From an uncultured Alphaproteobacteria bacterium (GTDB lineage Bacteria; Pseudomonadota; Alphaproteobacteria; Micropepsales; Micropepsaceae): DNA of 64,000 bases. Shown in pieces: positions 1-7,611 of this stretch. The stretch lies in assembly GCA_903897605.1 (NCBI GenBank), contig CAIUCH010000015.1:1-64000 (forward strand), written 5' to 3'. Numbering within the stretch: the stretch's first letter is position 1; every line of letters begins with the position of its first letter. The notes under the pieces are model-generated. The model ran no database searches. It worked only from the letters and a program-made list of their open reading frames with translations, and was not told where the DNA came from. Position numbers and translations under genes: made by a program.

Positions 1-765
1 ACCGCCAAGGCGGGTAAGCGATACCGCTATTACATCTCCAACAATCTGGTGACCGGAACCAAGCGCCGCGAACTCACCCCCACTGAAGGCACACGCCTAT
101 CGGCCCAGGAGATCGAGGGCCATGTGATCAAGGCTCTCACCAACTTCCTCAGCGATCCGCAAAAGCTCATGGCCGCCTTCGCATCGGCCGAGCTGGATCC
201 CGCCACAGCCACCAACAGCATCCAACAAGCAAAAGCCTTAAGCCAAGATCTCTCCGGCAAAGACATCAAAGAGATCTACGAGCATGTCAGAGAATTGGTC
301 ACCCGTGTCCAGGTCGATGTTTCATCGATAACCATCACCATAGATCGCAAAGCCATCAGCGAAGAGCTCGGTATTCCAGACCACAACGATCCTGAGAAGT
401 GCATCACCATCACCCTGCCTGCAGAGCTACGCCGTCTGGGCAAAGAGAAGCGGCTCATAATCGCAGCGCACGCGCCGGCATCGAATCAGGATGTGAACCT
501 CATCAAAGCTATCGTTCGTGCGAACAAGTGGTTTGCGCTGCTGAGAGATGGTGACGTTGCATCCATCTCAGACATCGCAAGGTCCGAGAAGCTGCAACGT
601 TCTTATGTGAGCGCGCTGGTGCCGTTTGCCTTCCTAGCACCGGACATTACCCAGGCTATTTTGGAAGGCCATCAGCCCTTGGGTTTGACGCTTGATCGTC
701 TTTTGCATCTCTCGCCGCTTCCACTCGAATGGTCAGCGCAGAGATCTGCCCTCGGTCTCAACTAA
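1..765 (+). CDS. Large serine site-specific recombinase, C-terminal part (5' truncated by window edge)
   Basis: The frame is open from base 1, so the GTG at 49 in the ORF track is internal. The first residues read TAKAGKRYRYY, like the KGRRYRYY block that follows the zinc ribbon in resolvase/invertase-family recombinases. The C-terminal part (ISDIARSEKLQRSYVSAL, then a FLAPDITQAI-like stretch and a PLEW...RSALGL end) matches the helix-turn-helix tail common in alphaproteobacterial large serine recombinases. The catalytic resolvase domain lies outside the window, so activity cannot be judged. It sits about 230 bp beyond the 3' end of tRNA-Gln, which suggests a second mobile element on that side of the tRNA. 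Family call is fairly sure; the target site is unknown. Confidence 0.75.
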   Translation, partial: TAKAGKRYRYYISNNLVTGTKRRELTPTEGTRLSAQEIEGHVIKALTNFLSDPQKLMAAFASAELDPATATNSIQQAKALSQDLSGKDIKEIYEHVRELVTRVQVDVSSITITIDRKAISEELGIPDHNDPEKCITITLPAELRRLGKEKRLIIAAHAPASNQDVNLIKAIVRANKWFALLRDGDVASISDIARSEKLQRSYVSALVPFAFLAPDITQAILEGHQPLGLTLDRLLHLSPLPLEWSAQRSALGLN

Positions 766-994
766 GGTCTAACTCAATCGCAAATGGCGCCAGTATTGGG
801 CCATCATTGCGTCGCTCATAGATCGGGACCGTAAGTCCAAAAACGGCCTCCGGAGAAAAACCTCCATGATCGGCCTAAAACCACCCGTTTTGCTGCCAGA
901 GACTGACGCAGAATAGGTTTTGTGGCCGACAAGGCTTTGAAACTACGCGGCTATTTTGGAGAGCTGGAGAATGCCACTTGGAGAGCAAACTGAG

Positions 995-1068
995 TGGTTG
1001 GGGGACTAGGATTCGAACCTAGACAGGCAGAGTCAGAGTCTGCAGTCCTACCGTTAGACGATCCCCCA
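995..1068 (-). tRNA. tRNA-Gln (anticodon CTG), CCA encoded
   Basis: Read on the minus strand, the acceptor arm TGGGGGA pairs perfectly with TCCCCCA and is followed by A-CCA. The D arm is GTC...GAC, the anticodon arm GCAGA/TCTGC with loop CTCTGAC gives anticodon CTG, and the T arm is CTAGG-TTCGAAT-CCTAG. All arms are intact and the length is 74 nt including CCA. Its 5' half, from the anticodon arm to the acceptor, is repeated in part at 3421 and 6404, so this gene appears to be the integration target for the neighbouring island. A serine recombinase gene lies on its 3' side. Confidence 0.95.
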
Positions 1069-1205
1069 AAACTCTCGTTTTGGATCAAGCACTTACAGGG
1101 CGAAAGTTGGACAGGCTGAAACAATCAGCGGACTCCTACCTTCGCAACTGCTTCTAGCCAAGTTCATGCCTTATCGGCAAGCCGCATTGCCCCTCTCGGC
1201 TGGAT

Positions 1206-3197
1206 ATGCCTGAATTCGCGCAAATCTTGGCTGTGGGGGCCGGTATGTCAGAAGAAACCGCAGGGGCGGATTCTGCCCCAGAAAGTCCGGGCGCGGGCGT
1301 TGATCCTGTCGCCGTAGCGCTGGCGCTTGGCGGTGCATCCCAGGCACAGGCCGATGCCTATCTTAATAAGCAGGCGCACCTCGCCGATCTGCAAGCCCAT
1401 CATCTGCGCGAGCAATTCAAGCAGCTCAGGCCTTCCTTGTGGCAGGCACGGCTGGGCGTGTTGTTGCGGGTCGCCACCGTTCTGGTTGGTCTGGCAGTGG
1501 TCGCGGTGCTGGGTTTTCTGGTGTGGGACGCGGCCAATGCCCAGGGGCTGGTGATCGACGCCTTTTCGGTGCCGCCCGATCTAGCCGCGCGGGGGCTCAC
1601 AGGCGAAGTGGTGGCGACCCGCTTCCTGGATCAATTCAAGGCGATGCAGGCGGCAACGGAATCCGAGCGCCCTGCGGATACCTACCAAAACAACTGGGGC
1701 TCGGAATTGAAAGTCGAGATTCCCGACACAGGCCTCTCAGTGGGCGAGTTGGGCCAAATGCTGCGTGATCGTTTCGGCAATGTCAGCCATGTCACGGGCG
1801 AGGTGGTGCGCACGCCTTCGGGCATCGCTGTCACGGCGCGATTGGGCGATGCCACGCCCAAAACATTCACCGGGCCGGAAAGCGGTTTTGACGATCTCGC
1901 GCGCCGTTCGGCGGAAGCGATCTATCGCGCCAGCCAACCCTATCGCTTTGCCGAATATGTTGCGAACCAGGGCCGCTATGGCGAAGCCTTCGCCGTGATC
2001 TCCGATCTCGCCACTAGTGGGCCGCCCGGCGAGCGCGGCTGGGCCTATACCGAATGGGGCATGCTGGACATGTACGGCCATGGCGATCTACCCGCAGCCA
2101 TCCGGCATTGCCTGAAGGGGCGTGCCGTCGGCGGCGAATCGACCGTGGCGGCTGACATCTGCCTGACCAACGCCCAGGTCTGGTCCGGTCATGACGAGGC
2201 GGCGCGGGCGCTTGCCCCCGAACTTGCAAAGAGCGCGCAAATCCGGGCACCCGGCGTGACCGAACAATATTTCGAGAACAACAAGATCGTTTCGGTCGCC
2301 TATCTCGAATATGTCAGGGGCGATCTTCTGCAGTCGGCCAAGGATTTTACACGCGCCGAATCCGCGCCGGATTTCAATGGCTCCGTGCAGATGATGCCCG
2401 CCATGGCGGCGATGACCTATGCGCAGGATCATGATTCCATGACCGCCGCCCGAATTATGGGCGATCTGGAACATAGCGGAGACACGGATTTTCTGAAGGC
2501 AGATGCACTTTACGCCTTGCTTGGCCTGCCAGCCTATTGGATCGCGGCGGATCGCGGCGATTGGAGTGCGGCTCTATCGCACGCCCGCGCTGCGGATTCC
2601 TGGCTGGCTGCGCGCCAAAAGGACGATCCTGTGCTGGGCGCACTGTTGGGCCGGATGCGCCCGGTCTGGACCTTGCCGCTGGAAGCGTTGGCCGAAGCGA
2701 AGACTGGCGACATGACCGCTGCCGAGACGCGGATCGCCGATACGCCACTGGATTGTTATCTCTGCCTGCGCGTGCGGGGCCAGATCGCGGCGAACAAAGG
2801 CGATGCGGATAGCGCCAACCATTGGTTCGACAGCGCCGTCAAAGCCGGGCCGTCACTTCCCTTTGCCTATGCCGATTGGGGTCAGGCGTTGCTGGCGCGT
2901 GGCGATGCGCCGGGCGCAATAGCGAAGTTCACCATCGCTAATCAAAAAGGCCCGCACTTTGCTGATCCGCTAGAAGGCTGGGGCGAGGCATTGATGGCGC
3001 AGAACCGCTCAGACCACTCGCTGACAAAGTTCGAAGAGGCTAACAAATACGCGCCCAATTGGGGACGGCTGCATCTCAAGTGGGGCGAAGCGCTCAATTA
3101 CGCGGGAAACAAAGAAGAGGCGCGGAAGGAATTCGTTAAAGCTGCGACGCTCGAACTGACGCCAGCGGAAAAAGCGGAACTGACACACCATTCATGA
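1206..3197 (+). CDS. Large membrane-anchored TPR-repeat protein, function unknown
   Basis: The N-terminal 90 residues are hydrophilic, followed by one strong membrane helix (VLLRVATVLVGLAVVAVLGF). After that comes a roughly 120-residue soluble region and then a long alpha-helical half with several TPR-like units, clearest near the C-terminus (FAYADWGQALLARGDAPGAI, LHLKWGEALNYAGNKEEA). The expected topology is one membrane anchor with the repeats outside, typical of scaffold or partner-binding proteins. The first ATG is used here, but an in-frame ATG 39 nt later (MSEETAG) is equally plausible; neither has a strong ribosome binding site. Codon use looks like the core genome. It stands alone between tRNA-Gln and the duplicated repeat. 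I do not recognise a specific family. Confidence 0.7.
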   Translation: MPEFAQILAVGAGMSEETAGADSAPESPGAGVDPVAVALALGGASQAQADAYLNKQAHLADLQAHHLREQFKQLRPSLWQARLGVLLRVATVLVGLAVVAVLGFLVWDAANAQGLVIDAFSVPPDLAARGLTGEVVATRFLDQFKAMQAATESERPADTYQNNWGSELKVEIPDTGLSVGELGQMLRDRFGNVSHVTGEVVRTPSGIAVTARLGDATPKTFTGPESGFDDLARRSAEAIYRASQPYRFAEYVANQGRYGEAFAVISDLATSGPPGERGWAYTEWGMLDMYGHGDLPAAIRHCLKGRAVGGESTVAADICLTNAQVWSGHDEAARALAPELAKSAQIRAPGVTEQYFENNKIVSVAYLEYVRGDLLQSAKDFTRAESAPDFNGSVQMMPAMAAMTYAQDHDSMTAARIMGDLEHSGDTDFLKADALYALLGLPAYWIAADRGDWSAALSHARAADSWLAARQKDDPVLGALLGRMRPVWTLPLEALAEAKTGDMTAAETRIADTPLDCYLCLRVRGQIAANKGDADSANHWFDSAVKAGPSLPFAYADWGQALLARGDAPGAIAKFTIANQKGPHFADPLEGWGEALMAQNRSDHSLTKFEEANKYAPNWGRLHLKWGEALNYAGNKEEARKEFVKAATLELTPAEKAELTHHS

Positions 3198-3420
3198 GCT
3201 AACAATCCGCAGAGACTCCACCACCCACGCCGGAGGAACCGTCAGTGGAAGTCCACCACAAACCGAAGCCCGTTCATGACGTGCGCTGCTTGGTGGCGCA
3301 CGCCCGCACAGGGAAGTGTCCAACTTTTTCGGTTGATGCAGCAAATTCAGGGTGTCTGGAGTCGCGTGTTGAGCGTCTGGAGTTGGACACGCTCTAAAGA
3401 AATCAACGGTTTACGGATAA
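3198..3420. other. Non-coding stretch with inverted-repeat arms, possible MITE or IS remnant
   Basis: No credible gene is seen between the TPR gene and the left 291-bp repeat. The stretch contains GTGTCCAAC (3316-3324) and, about 57 bp on, GTTGGACAC (3382-3390), which form perfect 9-bp inverted arms. The 11-mer AAAGTTGGACA at 1103-1113, just left of the TPR gene, is the inverted complement of TGTCCAACTTT at 3317-3327. The arms could be ends of a small transposable element, but no transposase is present, so this is only suggestive. Confidence 0.3.
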
Positions 3421-3711
3421 CCTACCGGTAGACGATCCCCCAGAACCGGGCGGAAAGCCCTTTGGGACCGCCCGTTTAGACCAGCCAGCCGCCCCTTTCA
3501 AGGACGCCTTTGGGTAGGCGCGTGGCCGCCCCCGGAGCGCGTCCTAATGCTTCTGAATCTGGCCGCGGATCTCGCCATTGGCATAGGCTTGGCTGTGCAG
3601 GTCGACATACATCTTTCCAGCCAGCAGCACGTTTGCCTGTTCGGGCGTCAATGTCACTTTGCCGGTGACAGGCGATTCTGACACGGAAAAAACCGCCAGC
3701 GCGCCCGCATT
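3421..3711. repeat. Direct repeat, left copy (tRNA-Gln fragment plus 3' end of CHRD gene)
   Basis: This 291-bp segment recurs at 6419-6709 at a constant offset of 2998 bp with about six mismatches counted by eye. It begins with the 5'-end part of tRNA-Gln (CCTACCGGTAGACGATCCCC on the plus strand), passes through a GC-rich hairpin segment (CGGGCGG...CCGCCCG) and ends inside the coding part of a CHRD-domain gene. The intact gene lies only at the right copy, so this copy is the derived one. Identity stops abruptly at the boundary with the methyltransferase gene. Confidence 0.9.
3544..3711 (-). pseudogene. Truncated CHRD-domain gene copy (last ~55 codons only)
   Basis: The predicted residues (VFSVSESPVTGKVTLTPEQA onward to ...RGQIQKH) are almost identical to the C-terminal third of the intact CHRD protein further right. 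The signal peptide and the N-terminal two thirds are missing. Upstream, the sequence switches to unrelated DNA, so the 81-residue ORF in the track is a chimera with no expected function. It is part of the 291-bp direct repeat and marks the duplicated flank of the island. Confidence 0.85.
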
Positions 3712-4513
3712 ACCGCAGCCGTAACAAAAGGTAATCCACGCGCGAGGCGGTATCGGGATTGTCTGATTTTGCGCTGGGGAACGATACATATATTTGCTTT
3801 ATATCCTCCATCGATCCCTGTGCCATCAGTGGGTGGATCTTCAGCATGGCGAACATCGGGGTAGCCGTGACCTTTTTCAACAGGCTTTCTAGCACTTCGG
3901 TAATTGGGGGTACCGTCTTTCGTAGATCAAGTCCGCGTGCGTCGAAGGCATCGCCCCATCGCGGATCGACGATGAACAGGGTTGGTCGGTCTTCGATATA
4001 AGCGTCGCACTCTGTCCAATTTCCCTGGTGCAATTGCAGATCGTCAATCCTGAGTCGGCCGAAGACGCGCAGACGCGCGAAATTGCGCCGTATTAAGTTC
4101 ATCACATCGCCACTATTATCAAGGCCGATGGCGCGGGTTGCTTTGGTCGCGCGCGCTACATGGAACAGGAGATTGCCGGAGCCCACAAACGGATCGATCA
4201 CATCGGAAACACGCACACCGATCTTGGCCAGTGTGTTGGCCACGCTCCGACCCAGAAATTCTGCATGCCCGTCCCTTGTGAGCTCGACCGCCGTACGTCC
4301 GCGAATTCGGATTCCGAGACAATGCCAAGCCAGCGGGACCATACCAAACAGCCGCAAATCGTTTGGGTTTCCGGCCAGTTCCCATCCCGCGCGCCGGACA
4401 TCGCCGAGGGTCAGCTGCTTGCTTTCCCACGGTGCATTAAGAAAGCGGCGGCGCGTAGCAAAATAGGAGGATTCCTGCTGTGGGCTGCCTTGGCCATCCG
4501 ACTCACGCCCCAC
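3710..4513 (-). CDS. Putative SAM-dependent methyltransferase (island cargo)
   Basis: The 267-residue product has a class I methyltransferase core. Motif I is DPFVGSGNLLFH at about residues 108-119, an acidic post-I position follows in IGLDNS, and a motif-IV-like VDPRWGD lies near residue 185. This layout resembles N-methyltransferases acting on nucleic-acid bases or RNA, but the usual DPPW/NPPY is altered to DPRW, so the substrate and even activity are open. The start used is a GTG and is weakly supported. The TAA stop straddles the repeat junction: two of its bases belong to the 291-bp repeat, so the original C-terminus may have been lost. It is divergent from the nucleotidyltransferase gene across a short AT-rich region, and base composition looks lower in GC than the core genes, consistent with transfer. 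Confidence 0.6.
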   Translation of the reverse strand: MGRESDGQGSPQQESSYFATRRRFLNAPWESKQLTLGDVRRAGWELAGNPNDLRLFGMVPLAWHCLGIRIRGRTAVELTRDGHAEFLGRSVANTLAKIGVRVSDVIDPFVGSGNLLFHVARATKATRAIGLDNSGDVMNLIRRNFARLRVFGRLRIDDLQLHQGNWTECDAYIEDRPTLFIVDPRWGDAFDARGLDLRKTVPPITEVLESLLKKVTATPMFAMLKIHPLMAQGSMEDIKQIYVSFPSAKSDNPDTASRVDYLLLRLR

Positions 4514-4694
4514 GTCAGCCCCGCCAGGAAAATTCCGCTAACAGATAGCGTAATCCCTACAACACCCCGTTAACAATTTAGCATCCGGATTACTCTAGAA
4601 TTTCGCCGCAAAGTTTTGCGGATTAATTAATAATGCTTACCGGCTCACATGGCATCCCATCTCTGCCAAACCACAAGCACAAACGGAGTGCCAC

Positions 4695-5561
4695 GTGGCA
4701 GATGGTTTGAAAGCGCATACCCATCAGGATCGAGCCCGAGTTGTCGAGGCGCTAATTCCGCTAATCAAGCGTCACATGGGGCGCGAGCTAGTGGCGCTCG
4801 CAGCGTCGGGGTCGTTCGCAAAAAACAGTGACGGGCCCTATTCGGATATTGATTTAATTGGCTTTGTAAAAAGACCTCAAGATGATGATAGGAAAATCGT
4901 AAACATAATTTTCGATGGGATGTTGATTCATATTTGGTTCCTTACGCCTGCGCAATATCTGCATATTCATAAAAGAAAAATCAACGTCGAATGGGTTTTT
5001 GCAGGATCAAACTCTCTCGTCCCGCTGCTCAATGCATCATTGATTTGCGAGCTTGCTCAAGCTCCATGCAATCAATTGCCTAATGAATATTTGAAAACAC
5101 TCCGGGAATATTGGCCGCAGGTTCAAGAGGCAGCTGCCAAGTTTTTGACGGCCATATCGCGCAACGACACGGCGGTTCTACCAATTCTATATTGTGGAGC
5201 TATAGAAAAAATATGCATTGCATTGTCATTTCTGAACGCACGCCCATTCACAACGAGGGCCGCGATTTTTGAGGAGACGCGGAAATTTCCGAAAGTGCCG
5301 GCACATTTTGCAGCGCTTTTGCCTCCTCACGGTTTGGAACTCGAGCCTAAAGTTCTTTATGAGAGAATTCTAACTGTGTTCGCAGAGACGGAAGCCCTAC
5401 TTTATTCGAGCGGTCTGACCCTCTGCGAACAAAACTTGGATGCGTTCGTGAAGCCTTTGTCTATGAATGAAATGATCCGCCGCCGGTTTTGGATCAACCG
5501 TATATTCCGAAAAGTGGTGACTGTTCGCGACAAATTGCAGCTTAAGCTCGGATCGGCCTGA
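4695..5561 (+). CDS. Nucleotidyltransferase of kanamycin-nucleotidyltransferase-like type (island cargo)
   Basis: Residues about 37-53 read ASGSFAKNSDGPYSDIDL, the GS...(D/E)xD signature of the polymerase-beta nucleotidyltransferase fold. The DGPYSDI spacing is close to that of ANT(4')-type kanamycin nucleotidyltransferases. The remainder (about 230 residues, mostly helical) could be the substrate-binding C-terminal domain. Aminoglycoside modification is possible but not shown; tRNA or small-molecule nucleotidylation, or a toxin role, are alternatives. Start is GTG with AACGGAG seven bases upstream; an ATG seven bases further is out of frame. The gene is distinctly AT-richer than its surroundings, a sign of horizontal acquisition. 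No antitoxin-like gene is directly adjacent. Confidence 0.65.
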   Translation: MADGLKAHTHQDRARVVEALIPLIKRHMGRELVALAASGSFAKNSDGPYSDIDLIGFVKRPQDDDRKIVNIIFDGMLIHIWFLTPAQYLHIHKRKINVEWVFAGSNSLVPLLNASLICELAQAPCNQLPNEYLKTLREYWPQVQEAAAKFLTAISRNDTAVLPILYCGAIEKICIALSFLNARPFTTRAAIFEETRKFPKVPAHFAALLPPHGLELEPKVLYERILTVFAETEALLYSSGLTLCEQNLDAFVKPLSMNEMIRRRFWINRIFRKVVTVRDKLQLKLGSA

Positions 5562-5771
5562 CCGGCTCTTTTTGTACCAAGCGGTTTGAGAAACTGTCTT
5601 GGAAAGGACGCTGATTATGCCAAAAAATTGGTTTAGCCCCTAGTAGACCGTGACAGTGGTTACTCACTGAGGGATGGCGTCGAAACAGATGAGCGAATGT
5701 CCGTCGTGAGCAAAGAGTAGGGTTTCAACAGCGCGCGGAAGATGTTCGGTGTTGACGCGGCGACCTGCATA

Positions 5772-6233
5772 TTATTGATGCAGCCAATCCACCAATCCGC
5801 CGGGAAAAAATGCTGAATTGGTGATAGCGATTGGGCCGGTCTCCAAAACCAAGTACATCGCGCTGACGCCAGATGAGTGATGTGTAAAACCTTGCCAGCC
5901 TGTGACGATGTGGATAAGGGCCGGGCCCACGTCAGCCAGTAGGCGATGAGCGTCCCGGACTACAATGACGAGCGGCGATTGGAAGGTGAGGCGTTCAAGG
6001 TTTTCGAGGAGCGCTTGAAATGAGCCGGACCTCACGCCACATGAAATGGCGATATTGTCAAAAAGCGTGGTTATGCCGCCGCCTTTATATTGAATGTCAA
6101 TCAATCTCGCTTGCTTAATAGCAGGCCATTGTTCGGGAAATTTGGCCTCTTTGGCGACCGCAAAAACTCTTGGTTCGCCGCCCAACCAAGGTCTGGGATA
6201 TGGCTGCAAAATGAATTCAGAATTATCGTCCAT
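5772..6233 (-). CDS. Hypothetical protein, weakly barstar-like, with in-frame stop near a longer reading frame
   Basis: The 153-residue product has no clear signal or membrane segment. The middle (ITTLFDNIAISCGV, then SPLVIVVRDAHRLLADVG) resembles the helix-strand pattern of barstar-like ribonuclease inhibitors, but the match is faint and I would not name it so firmly. After the TAA stop at 5772-5774 the same frame stays open for 35 more codons (YAGRRVNTEHLPRAVETLLF...AIPQ) before a TGA at 5664-5666. That tail looks protein-like, so this may be a 189-codon gene carrying a nonsense mutation. It is the last cargo gene before the right-hand repeat. Confidence 0.45.
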   Translation of the reverse strand: MDDNSEFILQPYPRPWLGGEPRVFAVAKEAKFPEQWPAIKQARLIDIQYKGGGITTLFDNIAISCGVRSGSFQALLENLERLTFQSPLVIVVRDAHRLLADVGPALIHIVTGWQGFTHHSSGVSAMYLVLETGPIAITNSAFFPGGLVDWLHQ

Positions 6234-6403
6234 CTGAACTATTCGCCCAGAATTTTCGTGTGGCAGGATACCTAGGACTCTAGCACTTCTCGGCTTGAGC
6301 GGCTTCGATCTGATCGAGAAACGTTACGACTGGGTCGAGGATTAAACGATCAGGCCGAAAGCCGGGCATTTTAAACCGGAGGACGGTTGAACAGCTCGTC
6401 AGC
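6234..6403. other. Island right margin; no intact gene, possible minus-strand gene remnant
   Basis: Between the last cargo gene and the tRNA fragment no complete gene is visible. On the minus strand a short open stretch ends at a TAG (6280-6282) and reads FKMPGFRPDRLILDP then VVTFLDQIEAAQAEKC, which looks like the tail of a real protein whose 5' part was cut off where the tRNA fragment begins. The family is not recognised. The rest of the interval up to the CHRD gene is covered by the att-like fragment and the right repeat. Confidence 0.3.
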
Positions 6404-6440
6404 GTCAGAGTCTGCAGTCCTACCGGTAGACGATCCCCCA
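6404..6440. repeat. Partial tRNA-Gln duplicate, candidate attachment-site remnant
   Basis: Thirty-seven bases match positions 1032-1068 of the intact tRNA-Gln with one mismatch (CCGGTAG against CCGTTAG in the D loop). They cover the anticodon arm through the acceptor 5' end; the T arm and 3' half are missing, so it cannot be a working tRNA. Placed at the edge of foreign genes and next to core genes, it fits the displaced half of an integration target. A shorter fragment of the same tRNA starts the left repeat at 3421. Confidence 0.8.
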
Positions 6441-6709
6441 GAACCGGGCGGAAAGCCCTTTGGGACCGCCCGTTTAGACCAGCCAGCCGCCCCTTTCAAG
6501 GACGCCTTTGGGTGGGCGCGTGGCCGCCCCTGGAGCGCGTCCTAATGCTTCTGAATCTGGCCGCGGATCTCGCCATTGGCATAGGCCTGGCTGTGCAGGT
6601 CGACATACATCTTTCCAGCCAGCAGCACGTTCGCCTGTTCGGGCGTCAATGTCACTTTGCCGGTGACAGGCGATTCTGACACGGAAAAAACCGCTACCGC
6701 GCCCGCATT
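6419..6709. repeat. Direct repeat, right copy (contains intact CHRD 3' end)
   Basis: Partner of the 291-bp repeat at 3421-3711, about 98% identical by eye. This copy continues seamlessly into the full CHRD gene and the sulfite dehydrogenase operon, so it is the ancestral chromosomal copy. Together the two copies flank the three cargo genes. Homologous recombination between them would delete about 3.0 kb and leave one copy. Confidence 0.9.
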
Positions 6710-7003
6710 TTCGCCCGGTGCCGCCGGGCCATGAAGATCGATCCTGGTCGGCGCCGCGCCGTCATAAGTCACGTAATAATCAAGCTGCCGCGTTTCGCTA
6801 TCGTAAGTGAATTGCGCTTCGCCATAGGCGTCGCTTTTGGTCTGCGGCACCACCGAATTCCCAAATAGATGTGCGGCCAGCGAGGCGGTTTGCGCATCGG
6901 CGGCGGAAATGACCGCCAGGACAAGCGCCCCCGCCAAAGCGGATATCCGCCATATTTTCCCTGTCATCTGATTCAACATCCGATCCATGCGATTGGGTGG
7001 CAA
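6542..7003 (-). CDS. Secreted CHRD-domain protein
   Basis: After a short basic N-terminus comes a signal peptide (ISALAGALVLAVISAADAQ) and then a CHRD domain of about 115 residues (LFGNSVVPQTKSDAYG, YYVTYDGAAPTRIDLHGPA, and the typical end MYVDLHSQAYANGEIRGQI). CHRD domains are extracytoplasmic and of unclear biochemical role. An internal ATG (MTGKIWRIS) could be the true start. It begins only 5 bp after the cytochrome c stop and probably belongs to the sulfite dehydrogenase operon. Its 3' third is duplicated at the left end of the island. Confidence 0.85.
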   Translation of the reverse strand: MPPNRMDRMLNQMTGKIWRISALAGALVLAVISAADAQTASLAAHLFGNSVVPQTKSDAYGEAQFTYDSETRQLDYYVTYDGAAPTRIDLHGPAAPGENAGAVAVFSVSESPVTGKVTLTPEQANVLLAGKMYVDLHSQAYANGEIRGQIQKH

Positions 7004-7008
7004 ATTCT

Positions 7009-7611
7009 TCAGTCGTAGTGCTTCACCGGGAATGGCCGGTCGTCGGGATAGAAGCCATCCTTGTTGGGCATCTGCACCTTCGGCAGGGACTTGGCATCCA
7101 TCACCGCATTCTTGCCGACGATATTGCCGTCGCCGAGAATGAACGCCACCAGCGCATAGACTTCATCGGGTTTCAGCGAGCCGGGCGCGGTATAGGGCAT
7201 GGCGCGGATGATGTAATCGTAAAGCGTACTGGCATAGGGCCAATAGCTTTCCACCGTGATCTTGAATTTGGGCGTGTTAAGCGTGCCGCGCCCGCCGATC
7301 AGCGCCGGGCCGCCGCCTTGCGGCAAATTGGGATCGCGCACGCCTTCCAGCTTGGCGCCATGGCAGGAGGCGCACTGTTCGCCATAAATCTGCTGTCCCA
7401 CTTTATGGGTGCCGCTGCCGGCGGGCAGACCCTTGCCGTCGGGCCGCACATCCTTGTCCCAGGCGGCGATGTCGGCCTCGGTCGCGGGTGTGCCGAAAGG
7501 ATAGGCGCTGCCACCGGGATAGCCGCTCTGCTGTCCCGACACCGTCAGCGGCGTCAAGGCGACGCCCAATGCCGTCACGGCGCCAAGCAGATATCTAGCC
7601 GTTGAGAACAT
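7009..7611 (-). CDS. Cytochrome c subunit of sulfite dehydrogenase (SoxD/SorB-like)
   Basis: The 200-residue protein has a signal peptide (LLGAVTALGVALTPLTVSGQ) and one c-type heme motif, CASCH, near residue 81. Met residues in the AMPYTAP segment are candidates for the distal heme ligand, and the end (PDDRPFPVKHYD) resembles cytochromes paired with SoxC-like enzymes. It would take electrons from the molybdenum enzyme in the periplasm. The start overlaps the end of the SoxC-like gene by 17 bases, so the two are translationally coupled. With one heme, it is smaller than the diheme SoxD of Paracoccus. Confidence 0.8.
   Translation of the reverse strand: MFSTARYLLGAVTALGVALTPLTVSGQQSGYPGGSAYPFGTPATEADIAAWDKDVRPDGKGLPAGSGTHKVGQQIYGEQCASCHGAKLEGVRDPNLPQGGGPALIGGRGTLNTPKFKITVESYWPYASTLYDYIIRAMPYTAPGSLKPDEVYALVAFILGDGNIVGKNAVMDAKSLPKVQMPNKDGFYPDDRPFPVKHYD

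Noticed and set aside
3421-3441. Left tRNA fragment as a second tRNA-Gln gene
   Set aside because: Only the D-arm and acceptor 5' side are present; no anticodon arm, T arm or CCA.
4695-5561. Calling this an aminoglycoside-resistance gene outright
   Set aside because: The motif is similar to ANT(4'), but the rest is divergent and no resistance context is visible.
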